NCBI GenBank assembly: GCA_903865935.1
Contig: CAIPLT010000002.1
Location: 19,356 to 83,355 of the forward strand
Direction of reading: 5' to 3'
Source of the DNA: Caldifarciminota bacterium
GTDB lineage: Bacteria; Hydrothermota; Tepidihabitantia; Tepidihabitantales; CAIPLT01
DNA length: 64,000 nt
Positions within the stretch are counted from its first letter, which is position 1. Each line of letters begins with the position of its first letter. The notes beneath the pieces are model-generated. The model ran no database searches. It had not been told where the DNA came from and was given only the letters and a program-made list of their open reading frames with translations. This document shows, piece after piece, positions 34,899 through 43,222 of this stretch. The translations under genes were made by a program, and so were the position numbers.

Positions 34899-36283
34899 GG
34901 CAGGAACTACGTTTAGAGCAGAAGCAAATCATCACTCCGCAACTATTATTAAATTTAAAATTGCTTGCTCTCCCCAATTTAGAATTAGAAACCCTAATCC
35001 GTAATGAGATACAGCAAAACCCTGTTTTAGAGATAATTACTGAAGAACCGGAAGAACCTTTAAAAGAAGAAACTGAATTACCATTAGCTCAGGATGAGAA
35101 CGAACCAGAATCGAATGAGAATAAAGATGAGTTTGACATTGCGGAATTAATCAGCGATGATAGTTACGCTTTGCCCTCTGCTTCTTCAGATAAAATTGAT
35201 TCATCAGAAACAATTGACCGCACTAAAACGAGTTTTGAAGACACTCTATTGCCGCTTGTAAAAAATTTAATTTCAGAAAAAGATTCTGAAATTATTGAGT
35301 ATATCATAGGCAACATTACGGATGATGGTTTTTTATTAATTCCAAAGGAAGAAATTATCCAAACTCTTGCATTAACCGAGGAACATCTTCATGAGATTAT
35401 CAAGATCATTCAGCATATTGAACCGGGTGGAATTGCATCTAAAAACCTACAGGAAGCGCTGATTTGCCAGCTAGAAGTCTTAGGATTTGATAATAACAGT
35501 AAAGAATTAAAAATTATTCGAGAGCACTTTGAATTGCTGCTCAAGCGTAATTATGCAAAGATTGCACAATTGCTCAATATTTCAGAAAACGAAATGTTAA
35601 GTGCGGTTTCAAATCTTCATAGCTTAGAAACCAGACCCGCTCGGCGCTACTTAAATATTGCGACTGACTATATCTCTCCTGATTTCTCGATTGAATGGCA
35701 GGGCGAGAAACTAATCGGCAATATAAATGATGAGACTTTTCCGATATTGCGTATCGCACCGCATTATCGTGAAATTGTATTACATCCTAAAAATTTTACT
35801 CCGGAAGAAGTTGAGTTTGCCCGTAATAAATTACAGAGTGCTTTGAATATAATTAAAGGCATTGAAGCGAGAAAACGGCTGCTACACCGGATTATTGATT
35901 ATATTATAACAACCCAAGAGGATTTCTTTGTAAAAGGCAAGGAGTTTATTAAGCCGATATCAATAAAACAGACAGCGGAAGCGCTTGGCGTACATATATC
36001 AACTCTTTCCCGTGCCTGTCAGGGTAAGTATATCGAAACATCAATGGGCATATTCTCGATGAAATATTTCTTTACAACCGGTATTGGCGATTTAAGCCGT
36101 CATAGTATCAAGGAGAAAATACGCGATTTAATTAACAATGAAGACAAAACAAAGACATATACTGATGATGATATTGTTAATTTATTAGCACAGCAGAATA
36201 TTCATTTGGCGCGCAGAACTGTCGCAAAATACCGTGAAGAGTTAAATATATCAGGGTCAAGTGAACGGGTTGAAAAGCGATAG
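34895..36283 (+). CDS. rpoN: RNA polymerase sigma-54 factor
   Basis: A 462-residue alternative sigma factor for -24/-12 promoters, which needs AAA+ activators. Region I is Gln/Leu-rich (LRLEQKQIITPQLLLNLKLL), followed by an acidic region II, the core-binding domain (about 120-320), a helix-turn-helix near 'KQTAEALGVHISTLSRACQG', and the RpoN box ARRTVAKYRE near the C-terminus. Start overlaps the lptB stop (ATGA). No activator gene is visible in the window, and I did not find a convincing -24/-12 site. Confidence 0.95.
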   Translation: MRQELRLEQKQIITPQLLLNLKLLALPNLELETLIRNEIQQNPVLEIITEEPEEPLKEETELPLAQDENEPESNENKDEFDIAELISDDSYALPSASSDKIDSSETIDRTKTSFEDTLLPLVKNLISEKDSEIIEYIIGNITDDGFLLIPKEEIIQTLALTEEHLHEIIKIIQHIEPGGIASKNLQEALICQLEVLGFDNNSKELKIIREHFELLLKRNYAKIAQLLNISENEMLSAVSNLHSLETRPARRYLNIATDYISPDFSIEWQGEKLIGNINDETFPILRIAPHYREIVLHPKNFTPEEVEFARNKLQSALNIIKGIEARKRLLHRIIDYIITTQEDFFVKGKEFIKPISIKQTAEALGVHISTLSRACQGKYIETSMGIFSMKYFFTTGIGDLSRHSIKEKIRDLINNEDKTKTYTDDDIVNLLAQQNIHLARRTVAKYREELNISGSSERVEKR

Positions 36284-36285
36284 TT

Positions 36286-36753
36286 TTACATTCCAAAAAA
36301 ATATTCTAATCCAACTGACAGACTTAAACCTTTAGGGAAATAACCGCCGGGCGACCATATATACCGCAAACCGATTGGCAGGATTGAAATTGGACGGTAA
36401 GTTAATGCGACTTCAAAGGTTCTTTGTGATGAAGCAGATTTATTAACCTTGGAAATGGATGAAAATAGAGACCTGATATCAGAACCAAATGAGATGGTAA
36501 GTTTATCGGTCGAGCTGATAAAATATAAAGGCATATAGCTACCGACTGTGCCATTCTTAGGAGCAATTGAATGATAGTAAGCCAGCACCGCACCAGTTCC
36601 ACTAGCCAGATAACCAACTTTTGCACCATAAAATTGCCGACCAACTGATTGCAGCACATCAACTCCGATTAACAATGACTGCTTGGCATGAAGATTTGAT
36701 ATAAGACTTAATAATAAAATAAGACAAAATACGATTACTCTTCTTTTTTTCAT
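36286..36753 (-). CDS. Small outer-membrane beta-barrel-like protein
   Basis: A 155-residue exported protein with signal peptide MKKRRVIVFCLILLLSLISN (cleavage near LHA). It contains alternating polar/aromatic strands and ends in LEYFFGM, a C-terminus with aromatic residues like outer-membrane barrels. Start ATG 36753 is chosen because GGAG lies ahead of it; that GGAG is in the last codons of the upstream lipoprotein gene, whose stop is one base away. No family is recognised. The pair probably works in the outer membrane. Confidence 0.55.
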   Translation of the reverse strand: MKKRRVIVFCLILLLSLISNLHAKQSLLIGVDVLQSVGRQFYGAKVGYLASGTGAVLAYYHSIAPKNGTVGSYMPLYFISSTDKLTISFGSDIRSLFSSISKVNKSASSQRTFEVALTYRPISILPIGLRYIWSPGGYFPKGLSLSVGLEYFFGM

Positions 36754-36754
36754 T

Positions 36755-37408
36755 TTATTCTCCATGAATTGTTTTTTCAGTTAATGTTATTGCAGTTGTA
36801 ACTGAACCGACTTCCTGAGTCATTTTGACAAGTCCAACATCTTCTTTATACCATGAAATAATAGTGTATATCGGATAAATATCATCATCGGATTTTGAAA
36901 GTTTCATTGAGACTTTCCAGCAGTCTGTATAATTCCCGACATCTTCTTTACCGATAACCTCAGCGGCGAGTTTATCATATTCATTAAAAAAAGCTGTATC
37001 AGCAGTAAAGTTCCATTTTCTACCTTTATAAATCGGGTATTTAAGGTATGGGACTGGTTGCTCCAATGTTGGTATTGACAGAAAACTGTAAAACCCAAAA
37101 TCATCCTGAACGTAATATACGGTTACAGTCCATTTGATTGTACTATCCGAATAATATGCTATTCTATTCTGTATTGTCATTTTGACGTCATTTATTGTTG
37201 TGTCTTGAATATAGGTATATTCGACTCGAGCAACATCCTGATACGTTGAACTATTCTGACTTTGTACTGAATATGTCCATGTATCTCCGATACTGATTGG
37301 AAAAACTTCTTTTCCTGCCGAATCTCCAAATGGATTAAATGGACCATCGCAGCCGATAAAAATTATCAGCAAAATCATAAAATAAGTACACTTTTTTATT
37401 ATATTCAC
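36755..37408 (-). CDS. Putative lipoprotein
   Basis: A 217-residue protein with signal MNIIKKCTYFMILLIIFIGC and a good lipobox (FIGC, Cys20). The mature part starts DGPFNPFGDSAGKEVFPISI and contains GDTWTYSVQSQ, a motif common in secreted beta-rich proteins of unknown function. GTG start; GAGG touches it. It is followed by the small barrel-like gene with one base between. Transcribed divergently from the ferredoxin oxidoreductase operon. Confidence 0.6.
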   Translation of the reverse strand: MNIIKKCTYFMILLIIFIGCDGPFNPFGDSAGKEVFPISIGDTWTYSVQSQNSSTYQDVARVEYTYIQDTTINDVKMTIQNRIAYYSDSTIKWTVTVYYVQDDFGFYSFLSIPTLEQPVPYLKYPIYKGRKWNFTADTAFFNEYDKLAAEVIGKEDVGNYTDCWKVSMKLSKSDDDIYPIYTIISWYKEDVGLVKMTQEVGSVTTAITLTEKTIHGE

Positions 37409-37429
37409 CTCATAAATGCTATTTGTTAA

Positions 37430-37457
37430 ACTATAATTTAATATACCGAGTTGTCAA
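37430..37457 (-). promoter_or_regulatory. Promoter of the lipoprotein pair
   Basis: Minus strand: TTGACA (37457-37452), 16 bases, TATAGT (37435-37430). The GTG start lies 21 bases after the -10 box, so a leader of about 14 bases is expected. Confidence 0.7.
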
Positions 37458-37483
37458 TATCTGCAGTGTGATTATAGATTTTC

Positions 37484-37511
37484 TTGACGATATTAAAATT
37501 CCATCTATAAT
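37484..37511 (+). promoter_or_regulatory. Promoter of the ferredoxin oxidoreductase operon, leaderless layout
   Basis: TTGACG (37484-37489), 16 bases, TATAAT (37506-37511), then 6 bases to GTG 37518. It is back to back with the lipoprotein promoter, with 26 bases between the -35 boxes. Confidence 0.82.
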
Positions 37512-37517
37512 GTAATA

Positions 37518-37748
37518 GTGGAAAAAATAAAATTAAATCGTAAATGGTGCAAGGGTTGCGGTTTATGCATTGAAATTTGTCCAAAGAATGTATATGACCG
37601 CGAGGCCAAAGTTTCGACCAAGGGATTTAAAGAGATTATTGTAAAAAATCCTGATTTATGTAATCAATGCCAGTTATGTGAATTGCTCTGTCCAGACTTA
37701 GCAATTACAATTGAGAAAACCAAAAAAGATGCCAAAGTTAATAAATAA
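37518..37748 (+). CDS. 2-oxoacid:ferredoxin oxidoreductase, ferredoxin (delta) subunit
   Basis: A 76-residue protein with two [4Fe-4S] motifs: CKGCGLCIEICP and CNQCQLCELLCP. It passes electrons from the TPP enzyme to ferredoxin. The GTG start is 6 bases after the -10 box with no ribosome site, suggesting a leaderless message beginning at the GTG. The next gene overlaps it by 20 bases. The delta-alpha-beta-gamma order is that of KorDABC-type 2-oxoglutarate enzymes, but 2-ketoisovalerate or pyruvate enzymes can look alike. Confidence 0.88.
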   Translation: MEKIKLNRKWCKGCGLCIEICPKNVYDREAKVSTKGFKEIIVKNPDLCNQCQLCELLCPDLAITIEKTKKDAKVNK

Positions 37749-38877
37749 AAGTCTACTTCCGCCAAAAAAATATTTTATGCAGGGAAATATTGCCTGTGCT
37801 GAAGGCGCATTAGCTGCTGGCTGTCGTTATTATGCTGGTTATCCGATTACTCCGTCATCTGAGACAATGGAACACCTTTCCAATCGATTACCCGAAGTAA
37901 ATGGCGTATTTATCCAGATGGAAGACGAAATCGGTTCAATCTGTTCAATGATTGGAGCGTCCTGGGCTGGCGCCAAAGCGATGACTGCGACATCTGGTCC
38001 TGGTTTTAGTTTAATGCTTGAAGGTTTAGGATATGCGGTAATGACCGAAACACCGTGCGTAATAATAAATGTGCAAAGAACCGGTCCAGCAACCGGTCAA
38101 GCAACTCGTCCAGGTCAGGGTGATATTATGCAGGCTCGCTGGGGAGCTCATGGTGACTATAGAATTATCGGAATTTCTCCATGGTCAGTGCAGGAAATGT
38201 ATGATTTAACCATTGAATCATTTAATTTGGCAGAAGTATACCGTGTACCAGTGATTTTATTAGCGGATGAAGTTGTTGGTCACCTAAAAGAAAGTTTTAT
38301 TATCAAACCGGAAATAGAGATATTTAACCGGGACAGTTCAATGTCGGATAAACCATTTGGCACCGTACAAGATGATGGAGTACCACCGATGCCGATATTT
38401 GGTCAAGGTGCGAAATTACTGGTGACCGGTTCAACCCATAATGAATTTGGCATTCGTAAAGTGGCAGACCCGGTTGTCCAGGATATGCTGGTAAAACGAT
38501 TATGCGCGAAAATCGATAATCATAAAGATAAAATCTGTAAGACCGAGTCTTATCTTGTCGATGACGCAGATTATTTATTTATTTCTTTCGGTATATCGGC
38601 GCGTAGTTCTTACGCAGTCATAAAACAATTAAGAAATGAAGGTATTAAAGCCGGACTGTTAAGACTTAAAACAATCTGGCCATTCGCAGATGAGATTATT
38701 AAAAGTGCTGCACAGAATTGTAAAGTTGTATTTGTTCCAGAAATGAATCGTGGACAGCTTGTGCTTGAAGTACAGCGTGTCCTGTGCAATAAACAAGTTA
38801 TTTCAATTCCTAAAACACAAGGTGAGGCAATTTATCCGTCCGAGATATATAACGAATCCAAGAAATACATAAAATGA
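37729..38877 (+). CDS. korA: 2-oxoacid:ferredoxin oxidoreductase, alpha subunit
   Basis: About 382 residues. It carries the pyrimidine-binding half of the TPP site: 'GNIACAEGALAAGCRYYAGY', PITPSSE, 'QMEDEIGSICSMIGASWAGA' and the TSGPGFSLM loop. The ATG at 37729 is chosen over TTG 37711. It oxidatively decarboxylates a 2-oxoacid to acyl-CoA with reduced ferredoxin. KorA-type (2-oxoglutarate) is the best guess from size and gene order; substrate is not proven. Overlaps both neighbours. Confidence 0.88.
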   Translation: MPKLINKSLLPPKKYFMQGNIACAEGALAAGCRYYAGYPITPSSETMEHLSNRLPEVNGVFIQMEDEIGSICSMIGASWAGAKAMTATSGPGFSLMLEGLGYAVMTETPCVIINVQRTGPATGQATRPGQGDIMQARWGAHGDYRIIGISPWSVQEMYDLTIESFNLAEVYRVPVILLADEVVGHLKESFIIKPEIEIFNRDSSMSDKPFGTVQDDGVPPMPIFGQGAKLLVTGSTHNEFGIRKVADPVVQDMLVKRLCAKIDNHKDKICKTESYLVDDADYLFISFGISARSSYAVIKQLRNEGIKAGLLRLKTIWPFADEIIKSAAQNCKVVFVPEMNRGQLVLEVQRVLCNKQVISIPKTQGEAIYPSEIYNESKKYIK

Positions 38878-39632
38878 GTGAACATCTTTACAAATATTTA
38901 AGACCAGAAGCATTTCCAACACCGTTCTGCGCAGGATGTGGACATGGAATATTAATGAATGCAATATTGCGTGCGGTTGATGAATTACAATTAGATTTCA
39001 ATAAAATTGTTTTCGTTTCGGGTATTGGTTGCGGTGCCTGGATACCCAGTCCTCATTTTGCCGCTGATACTTTACATACACTTCATGGTCGTCCGATTGC
39101 ATATGCAACCGGTGTCAAGTTGTTTAATCCTGATTTAAAAGTTATTGTGATTTCCGGTGATGGTGACTTAGCGGCAATTGGCGGTAATCACTTAATTCAT
39201 GCGGCAAGAAGAAATATTGAGCTGACAGTAATTTGTGCCAATAATAGTATTTATGGGATGACTGGCGGTCAGGTTTCACCGACAACACCAAAATATGCTA
39301 AAACTATGACCACTGCTAAAGGAAATCCTGAAGAACCATTTGACTTATGTAAATTAACGGTTGCTTGTGGTGCCCGATATGTTTCACGCTATACAGTTTA
39401 TCATATAAAACCATTGATTAATTCAATCAAAAAAGCTATGACTACAAAAGGATTTGCATTTGTTGATGTCGTATCACCATGCCCAACCCAATTCGGACGC
39501 AGAAATAAACAACCGACGCTATACGAAATGTTTAATGACTTAAAAGCCCGCGCAATTCGTTATGAGACAGCAAAAGGTCTTAAGAAAGACGAACTGACTG
39601 GTAAAATTATAATCGGAGAGTTTAATGAGTAA
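38874..39632 (+). CDS. korB: 2-oxoacid:ferredoxin oxidoreductase, beta subunit
   Basis: A 252-residue subunit that binds the TPP diphosphate through GDGDLAAIGGNHLIHAARRN and NNSIYGMTGGQ. CAGCGHGIL near residue 20 is the usual cluster/TPP-side motif, and VSPCPTQFGRRN is near the C-terminus. It starts by ATGA overlap with the alpha subunit and overlaps the gamma gene by eight bases, so fixed stoichiometry through coupling is likely. Reduced ferredoxin from this enzyme could feed Rnf at 48.5-53.7 kb (inference). Confidence 0.92.
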   Translation: MSEHLYKYLRPEAFPTPFCAGCGHGILMNAILRAVDELQLDFNKIVFVSGIGCGAWIPSPHFAADTLHTLHGRPIAYATGVKLFNPDLKVIVISGDGDLAAIGGNHLIHAARRNIELTVICANNSIYGMTGGQVSPTTPKYAKTMTTAKGNPEEPFDLCKLTVACGARYVSRYTVYHIKPLINSIKKAMTTKGFAFVDVVSPCPTQFGRRNKQPTLYEMFNDLKARAIRYETAKGLKKDELTGKIIIGEFNE

Positions 39633-40152
39633 AATTAAAATTACTGGGTTTGGCGGTCAGGGTGTTATCTTAGCAGGTGAAATACTCGCTAATGCTGCGG
39701 TTATGGATGGCAAAGAAGGCAGTGCAATCGGTTCGTATGGTTCTGCTGCGCGTGGTGGTCTAACCAGTTCAGAAATAGTAATTAGTAATGAATTTATTGA
39801 TGCTCCATTCAGTGAAAAACCGGATGTACTTATTGCCTTGTCGCAAGATGGTTATGATAAATTTGTATATACTGTTAATCAAAACGGTATAATTATTGTT
39901 GACTCTGGTATGGTATCGATAAAACCTCTCCCTAAACAATACGAATTACAAGCAGCTAATATCGCAACTTCAGAAATAAAATCACCAGTTGTTGCAAATA
40001 TGGTGATGTTAGGTGCTTTGTCTGCGATTACCGAAGTTATTTCTAAAACCGCACTGATTAATGCAATTAAAGAAACTGTAAATGAAAAATTTGTTGAGCT
40101 CAATCTGCGTGGCATTGAGTTTGGTTTTGAAAAAGGTAAACAAATCAAATAA
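39625..40152 (+). CDS. korC: 2-oxoacid:ferredoxin oxidoreductase, gamma subunit
   Basis: A 175-residue subunit with the GFGGQGVILAGEILANAA motif at its N-terminus and GSYGSAARGGLTSSEIVIS, both diagnostic of the gamma domain that may bind CoA. GGAG lies before the ATG inside korB. Next is a DUF4438 gene after 14 bases with its own AGGAG site. Length is typical. Confidence 0.92.
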   Translation: MSKIKITGFGGQGVILAGEILANAAVMDGKEGSAIGSYGSAARGGLTSSEIVISNEFIDAPFSEKPDVLIALSQDGYDKFVYTVNQNGIIIVDSGMVSIKPLPKQYELQAANIATSEIKSPVVANMVMLGALSAITEVISKTALINAIKETVNEKFVELNLRGIEFGFEKGKQIK

Positions 40153-40166
40153 TAAGAGGAGTTGTA

Positions 40167-41036
40167 ATGCTAAAAACAAATATTAACAAAATTATTACTA
40201 TATCGGTTATTGGTCAAATCGCTTCACCAACTCGTCGTCAAAATATTCGTTTAACCCATGAAGGTGAAGCAACTGTTTTTCCCGGTACTGGTGGGATAAC
40301 ATATAATGTTAAAGTCGGTGATCCAGTATTTGGTTGGGTTGGTGACCATATCGAACCAGGCGTCTCAATGAAAAATAAGGATGACAGTGAAAACCGAGCG
40401 TTAAATGTCTATACCTGTATCGGTAATACTGCGTATATAATTAAGAGTGAAGATAAAGATGTAAAAGGGAAAACAGGAATTATTACGGGTAAGCATGGTG
40501 GCATTGAACACGTTTTGGTTTGGTTTCCAAAAGCAATCATTGAAAAACTAGCAATCGGTGATAAAATCCAAGTTCGCGCCCAAGGACAGGGATTACAGGT
40601 ATTTGATTTACCGGATGTGAAATTCTTTAATATTGACCCGAATCTATTCTTAAAGATAAATCCTAAAATAAAAAATGGTTATATCGAATTACCCGTAACA
40701 CATATAATTCCACCGACCATTATGGGTTCTGGTCTGGGAAGTGAAACAGCTGCATCAGGTGACTATGACATTACGACTCAAGATCCGACTGCAATCAAAC
40801 AATTAAAACTTGATACACTCAGATTTGGTGATTTAGTTTATCTTCAGGACACAGACAATACCTTTGGTCGATGCTACAAAAAAGGTGCTGGCTCAGTTGG
40901 AATTGTTGTTCATGCAAATTGTGTAATTGCCGGACACGGACCGGGTGTAACAACTATTGCTACTTCGATAAAAGGTAAAATTAAACCGATTTTGAACAAG
41001 AACGCAAATATTGTTAATTATCTCGGTATAAAATAA
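40167..41036 (+). CDS. DUF4438 family protein
   Basis: A 289-residue cytoplasmic protein of the DUF4438 family (TM1086-like), found mainly in thermophilic and anaerobic bacteria and archaea. Motifs seen are FPGTGGITYNVKVGDPVFGW, GDHIEPGVS, 'GKHGGIEHVLVWFP' and GHGPGVTTI near the C-terminus. Function is unknown; the fold is described as related to acetamidase/formamidase-like proteins only in general terms. AGGAG precedes the ATG. Placement as the last gene of the ferredoxin oxidoreductase operon suggests a metabolic link. Confidence 0.85.
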   Translation: MLKTNINKIITISVIGQIASPTRRQNIRLTHEGEATVFPGTGGITYNVKVGDPVFGWVGDHIEPGVSMKNKDDSENRALNVYTCIGNTAYIIKSEDKDVKGKTGIITGKHGGIEHVLVWFPKAIIEKLAIGDKIQVRAQGQGLQVFDLPDVKFFNIDPNLFLKINPKIKNGYIELPVTHIIPPTIMGSGLGSETAASGDYDITTQDPTAIKQLKLDTLRFGDLVYLQDTDNTFGRCYKKGAGSVGIVVHANCVIAGHGPGVTTIATSIKGKIKPILNKNANIVNYLGIK

Positions 41037-41038
41037 CA

Positions 41039-41066
41039 TTGAATTATTTAAGAATTATTTTATAAT
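41039..41066 (+). promoter_or_regulatory. Promoter of tRNA-Glu
   Basis: TTGAAT (41039-41044), 16 bases, TATAAT (41061-41066). The expected start at about 41073 coincides with the tRNA 5' end at 41074. Confidence 0.75.
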
Positions 41067-41073
41067 TAAACAT

Positions 41074-41148
41074 GGCGCCATCGTCTAGTTCGGCCTAGGA
41101 CATCTGGTTCTCAACCAGAAGACAGGGGTTCAAATCCCCATGGCGCTA
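41074..41148 (+). tRNA. tRNA-Glu (CTC anticodon)
   Basis: Acceptor GGCGCCA pairs with TGGCGCT (one G-U), discriminator A41148. The anticodon stem TCTGG/CCAGA encloses TTCTCAA, so the anticodon is CTC, reading GAG. T-arm CAGGGG-TTCAAAT-CCCC-type stem. No encoded CCA. A terminator follows. Confidence 0.95.
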
Positions 41149-41159
41149 TTAAAATTAAA

Positions 41160-41190
41160 GGGCTGGCAAATCGCCAGCCCTGTTTTTATT
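41160..41190. terminator. Bidirectional rho-independent terminator
   Basis: GGGCTGGC (41160-41167) and GCCAGCCC (41173-41180) form a perfect 8-bp stem with a 5-base loop. TGTTTTTATT follows on the plus strand and an A-rich tract precedes it, so it can stop both the tRNA transcript and the convergent malic-enzyme operon. Confidence 0.88.
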
Positions 41191-41203
41191 ATTAAATTAT
41201 TAT

Positions 41204-42628
41204 TTAATCTTTTGGTGGGTTGGGGATAAAACCTTGTTTCATTAAAGATTTTGACATCGCTCGGGCATTTTTTATTCGATCTGATGCTTTTTTATAGAGC
41301 TGTTCTTTGGTCATCACGATTCGTGCAACGCCTTGTTCAATCGCTTTCATACCCACTGCGACTGCTTCACGAGGGAATACTTCCAAATCATCCATTGTCG
41401 GAATCAGATAGTCTTCTCTTAAACCGCGGTCTTCCGCGACTTTTGCTAATTCAACTGCAGCTGCAATACACATCTCGTCAGTAATTGTGCGGGCATTAAC
41501 ATCAAGCGTACCTCGAAAAATTGCAGGAAATCCCAAAGAGTTATTAACCTGATTCGGGAAATCAGAACGACCGGTCGCAACAATCCTTGCGCCAGCTTCT
41601 TTTGCATCCCAGGGCCAAATTTCCGGAATCGGATTAGCGCAGACAAATAAGATTGCATCTTTCGCCATTCTCTTAATCCATTCTTTCTTTATCGTATCTG
41701 GTCCGGGTTTAGAATAAGCGATAACGACATCCATCCCTTCCATTGTTTTAGGAATAGCATCTTCGATTCGTTCTGATTTACGACTTTCCACATTAGTTTT
41801 GACGATTAAATCTTTAGTATATGCAAAGTGCTTTTCAAATTCAGGGCGGTCTTTATGAACAATACCATACATATCAGTCATCACTACTTTTGCCGGGTCA
41901 ATACCATATGCCGCCATCACTCGCAAAACGGCAATACCAGCTGCTCCTGCACCAATCATACCAACTCGAACTTTTTTCGGGTCTTTACCGACAATTTTTA
42001 ACGCATTGATTAAACCCGCAACTGTAACAGCTGCGGTTCCTTGTTGGTCATCATGCCAGACTGGAATATTCATCTCTTTGCGTAGTCGGTCTAAAATGTA
42101 AAAGCAAATTGGCTGCTCAATATCTTCAAGATTATACCCGCCAAAACTTGGTTCGAGTAATTTTGCGCATTTAATAAATTCTTCTGGGTCTTTGGTTCTA
42201 ATTGCAATCGGAAATGCATCAACGCCACCCAGATATTTAAAAAGTAAGCTCTTACCTTCCATCACGGGTAGAGAAGCTTCTGGACCGATATCGCCAAGAC
42301 CCAGAACTCTGGTGCCATTAGTAAAAACTGCAACGGTATTTGCACGGTTCGTGTGTTCCCAGACTTTTTCCGGATTTGCTTTGATATCAAGACAAGGCTT
42401 GGCAACACCTGGTGTATACCAGATTGCGAAGTCTTTAACATCTCGAATTACACATTTAGGAGCAATCTGGATTTTACCCTTAAAGAACGGATGCAGTTTC
42501 ATCGCATCCTGACCAGGTTTATTTGCTAATGCAATTCGTTCTTCAACCGTCAACTCTCGCTTGACCGTCTTAGCTCTCCTTTTGATAATTTTTTTAGCCT
42601 TTTTAACAGGCTTTTTCTTTTTTTTCAT
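41204..42628 (-). CDS. NAD(P)-dependent malic enzyme, MaeB-type without acetyltransferase domain
   Basis: A 474-residue enzyme that oxidatively decarboxylates malate to pyruvate. Malic domain: 'FAIWYTPGVAKPCLDIKANP', FTNGTRVLGLGDIGPEAS with the catalytic region, and HDDQQGTAAVT with metal ligands; NAD-binding domain with IGAGAAGIAVLRV. The phosphotransacetylase-like tail of longer MaeB proteins is missing. Unusual is a Lys/Arg-rich N-terminus of about 25 residues (MKKKKKPVKKAKKIIKRRA). GAGGAG precedes the ATG. Last gene of the acs-transporter-malic enzyme operon. Confidence 0.92.
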   Translation of the reverse strand: MKKKKKPVKKAKKIIKRRAKTVKRELTVEERIALANKPGQDAMKLHPFFKGKIQIAPKCVIRDVKDFAIWYTPGVAKPCLDIKANPEKVWEHTNRANTVAVFTNGTRVLGLGDIGPEASLPVMEGKSLLFKYLGGVDAFPIAIRTKDPEEFIKCAKLLEPSFGGYNLEDIEQPICFYILDRLRKEMNIPVWHDDQQGTAAVTVAGLINALKIVGKDPKKVRVGMIGAGAAGIAVLRVMAAYGIDPAKVVMTDMYGIVHKDRPEFEKHFAYTKDLIVKTNVESRKSERIEDAIPKTMEGMDVVIAYSKPGPDTIKKEWIKRMAKDAILFVCANPIPEIWPWDAKEAGARIVATGRSDFPNQVNNSLGFPAIFRGTLDVNARTITDEMCIAAAVELAKVAEDRGLREDYLIPTMDDLEVFPREAVAVGMKAIEQGVARIVMTKEQLYKKASDRIKNARAMSKSLMKQGFIPNPPKD

Positions 42629-42637
42629 TTTACTCCT

Positions 42638-43210
42638 CTATTCTTTTTTTACTGCGCCAAGGGGAAGAATTTCTTTTCCATAAACTTCATTCCACACTTG
42701 GGCGATTGCTGCATAGATAGCACTAAGACCACAGATAATACCTTCGATACCGGTGATTGTTTTGAACGCAACTGAACCAGTAGCTTCAGAAATTACTAAC
42801 ATCCAGAAAAGAATTGCAAGACTTAAGAAAACGAATTGTAGCGCACGATTTAATTTCAAAGTGCCAATATACATTAAGAATGTAAATAAACCCCAAAAGA
42901 AAAAGTACGCTATCATTGCACCTTTTATATTCGCAATATCCCACCAGCCCAGTTTTGGCAAAACAAGTAAGAAAACTAATGTCAGCCAGAATAGACCATA
43001 AGAACAAAATGCAGTTGTTCCAAACGTATTACCTTTTCTGAATTCCATAATACCGGCAAATATCTGAGCAAGTCCGCCATAAAAAATTCCCATTACCAGA
43101 ATCATTGTTCCCAATGGGAATAATCCGGCATTATGTAAATTCAACAGGACTGTAGTCATTCCAAAACCAAGCAACCCCAAAGGTGCAGGATTAGCTAATT
43201 TGTCGTTCAT
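42638..43210 (-). CDS. satP: Acetate transporter, GPR1/FUN34/YaaH (SatP) family
   Basis: A 190-residue inner-membrane protein with six hydrophobic helices. It opens with [20 protein letters not shown], the NPAPLGL family signature, and has the [18 protein letters not shown] region of the acetate channel. Family members move acetate or succinate. It lies between acs and a malic enzyme, with GGAGG before its ATG and short gaps on both sides, which supports acetate uptake as its job. Confidence 0.92.
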   Translation of the reverse strand: MNDKLANPAPLGLLGFGMTTVLLNLHNAGLFPLGTMILVMGIFYGGLAQIFAGIMEFRKGNTFGTTAFCSYGLFWLTLVFLLVLPKLGWWDIANIKGAMIAYFFFWGLFTFLMYIGTLKLNRALQFVFLSLAILFWMLVISEATGSVAFKTITGIEGIICGLSAIYAAIAQVWNEVYGKEILPLGAVKKE

Positions 43211-43222
43211 TTTTCCTCCTAT

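Noticed and set aside
34895..36283. Sigma-54 promoters in the window
   Set aside because: Only TGGCAC-like words inside genes were found; none had a proper GC at -12 in front of a gene.
42192..42512. 106-codon frame opposite the malic enzyme
   Set aside because: Antisense to conserved malic-enzyme motifs; no recognisable domain.
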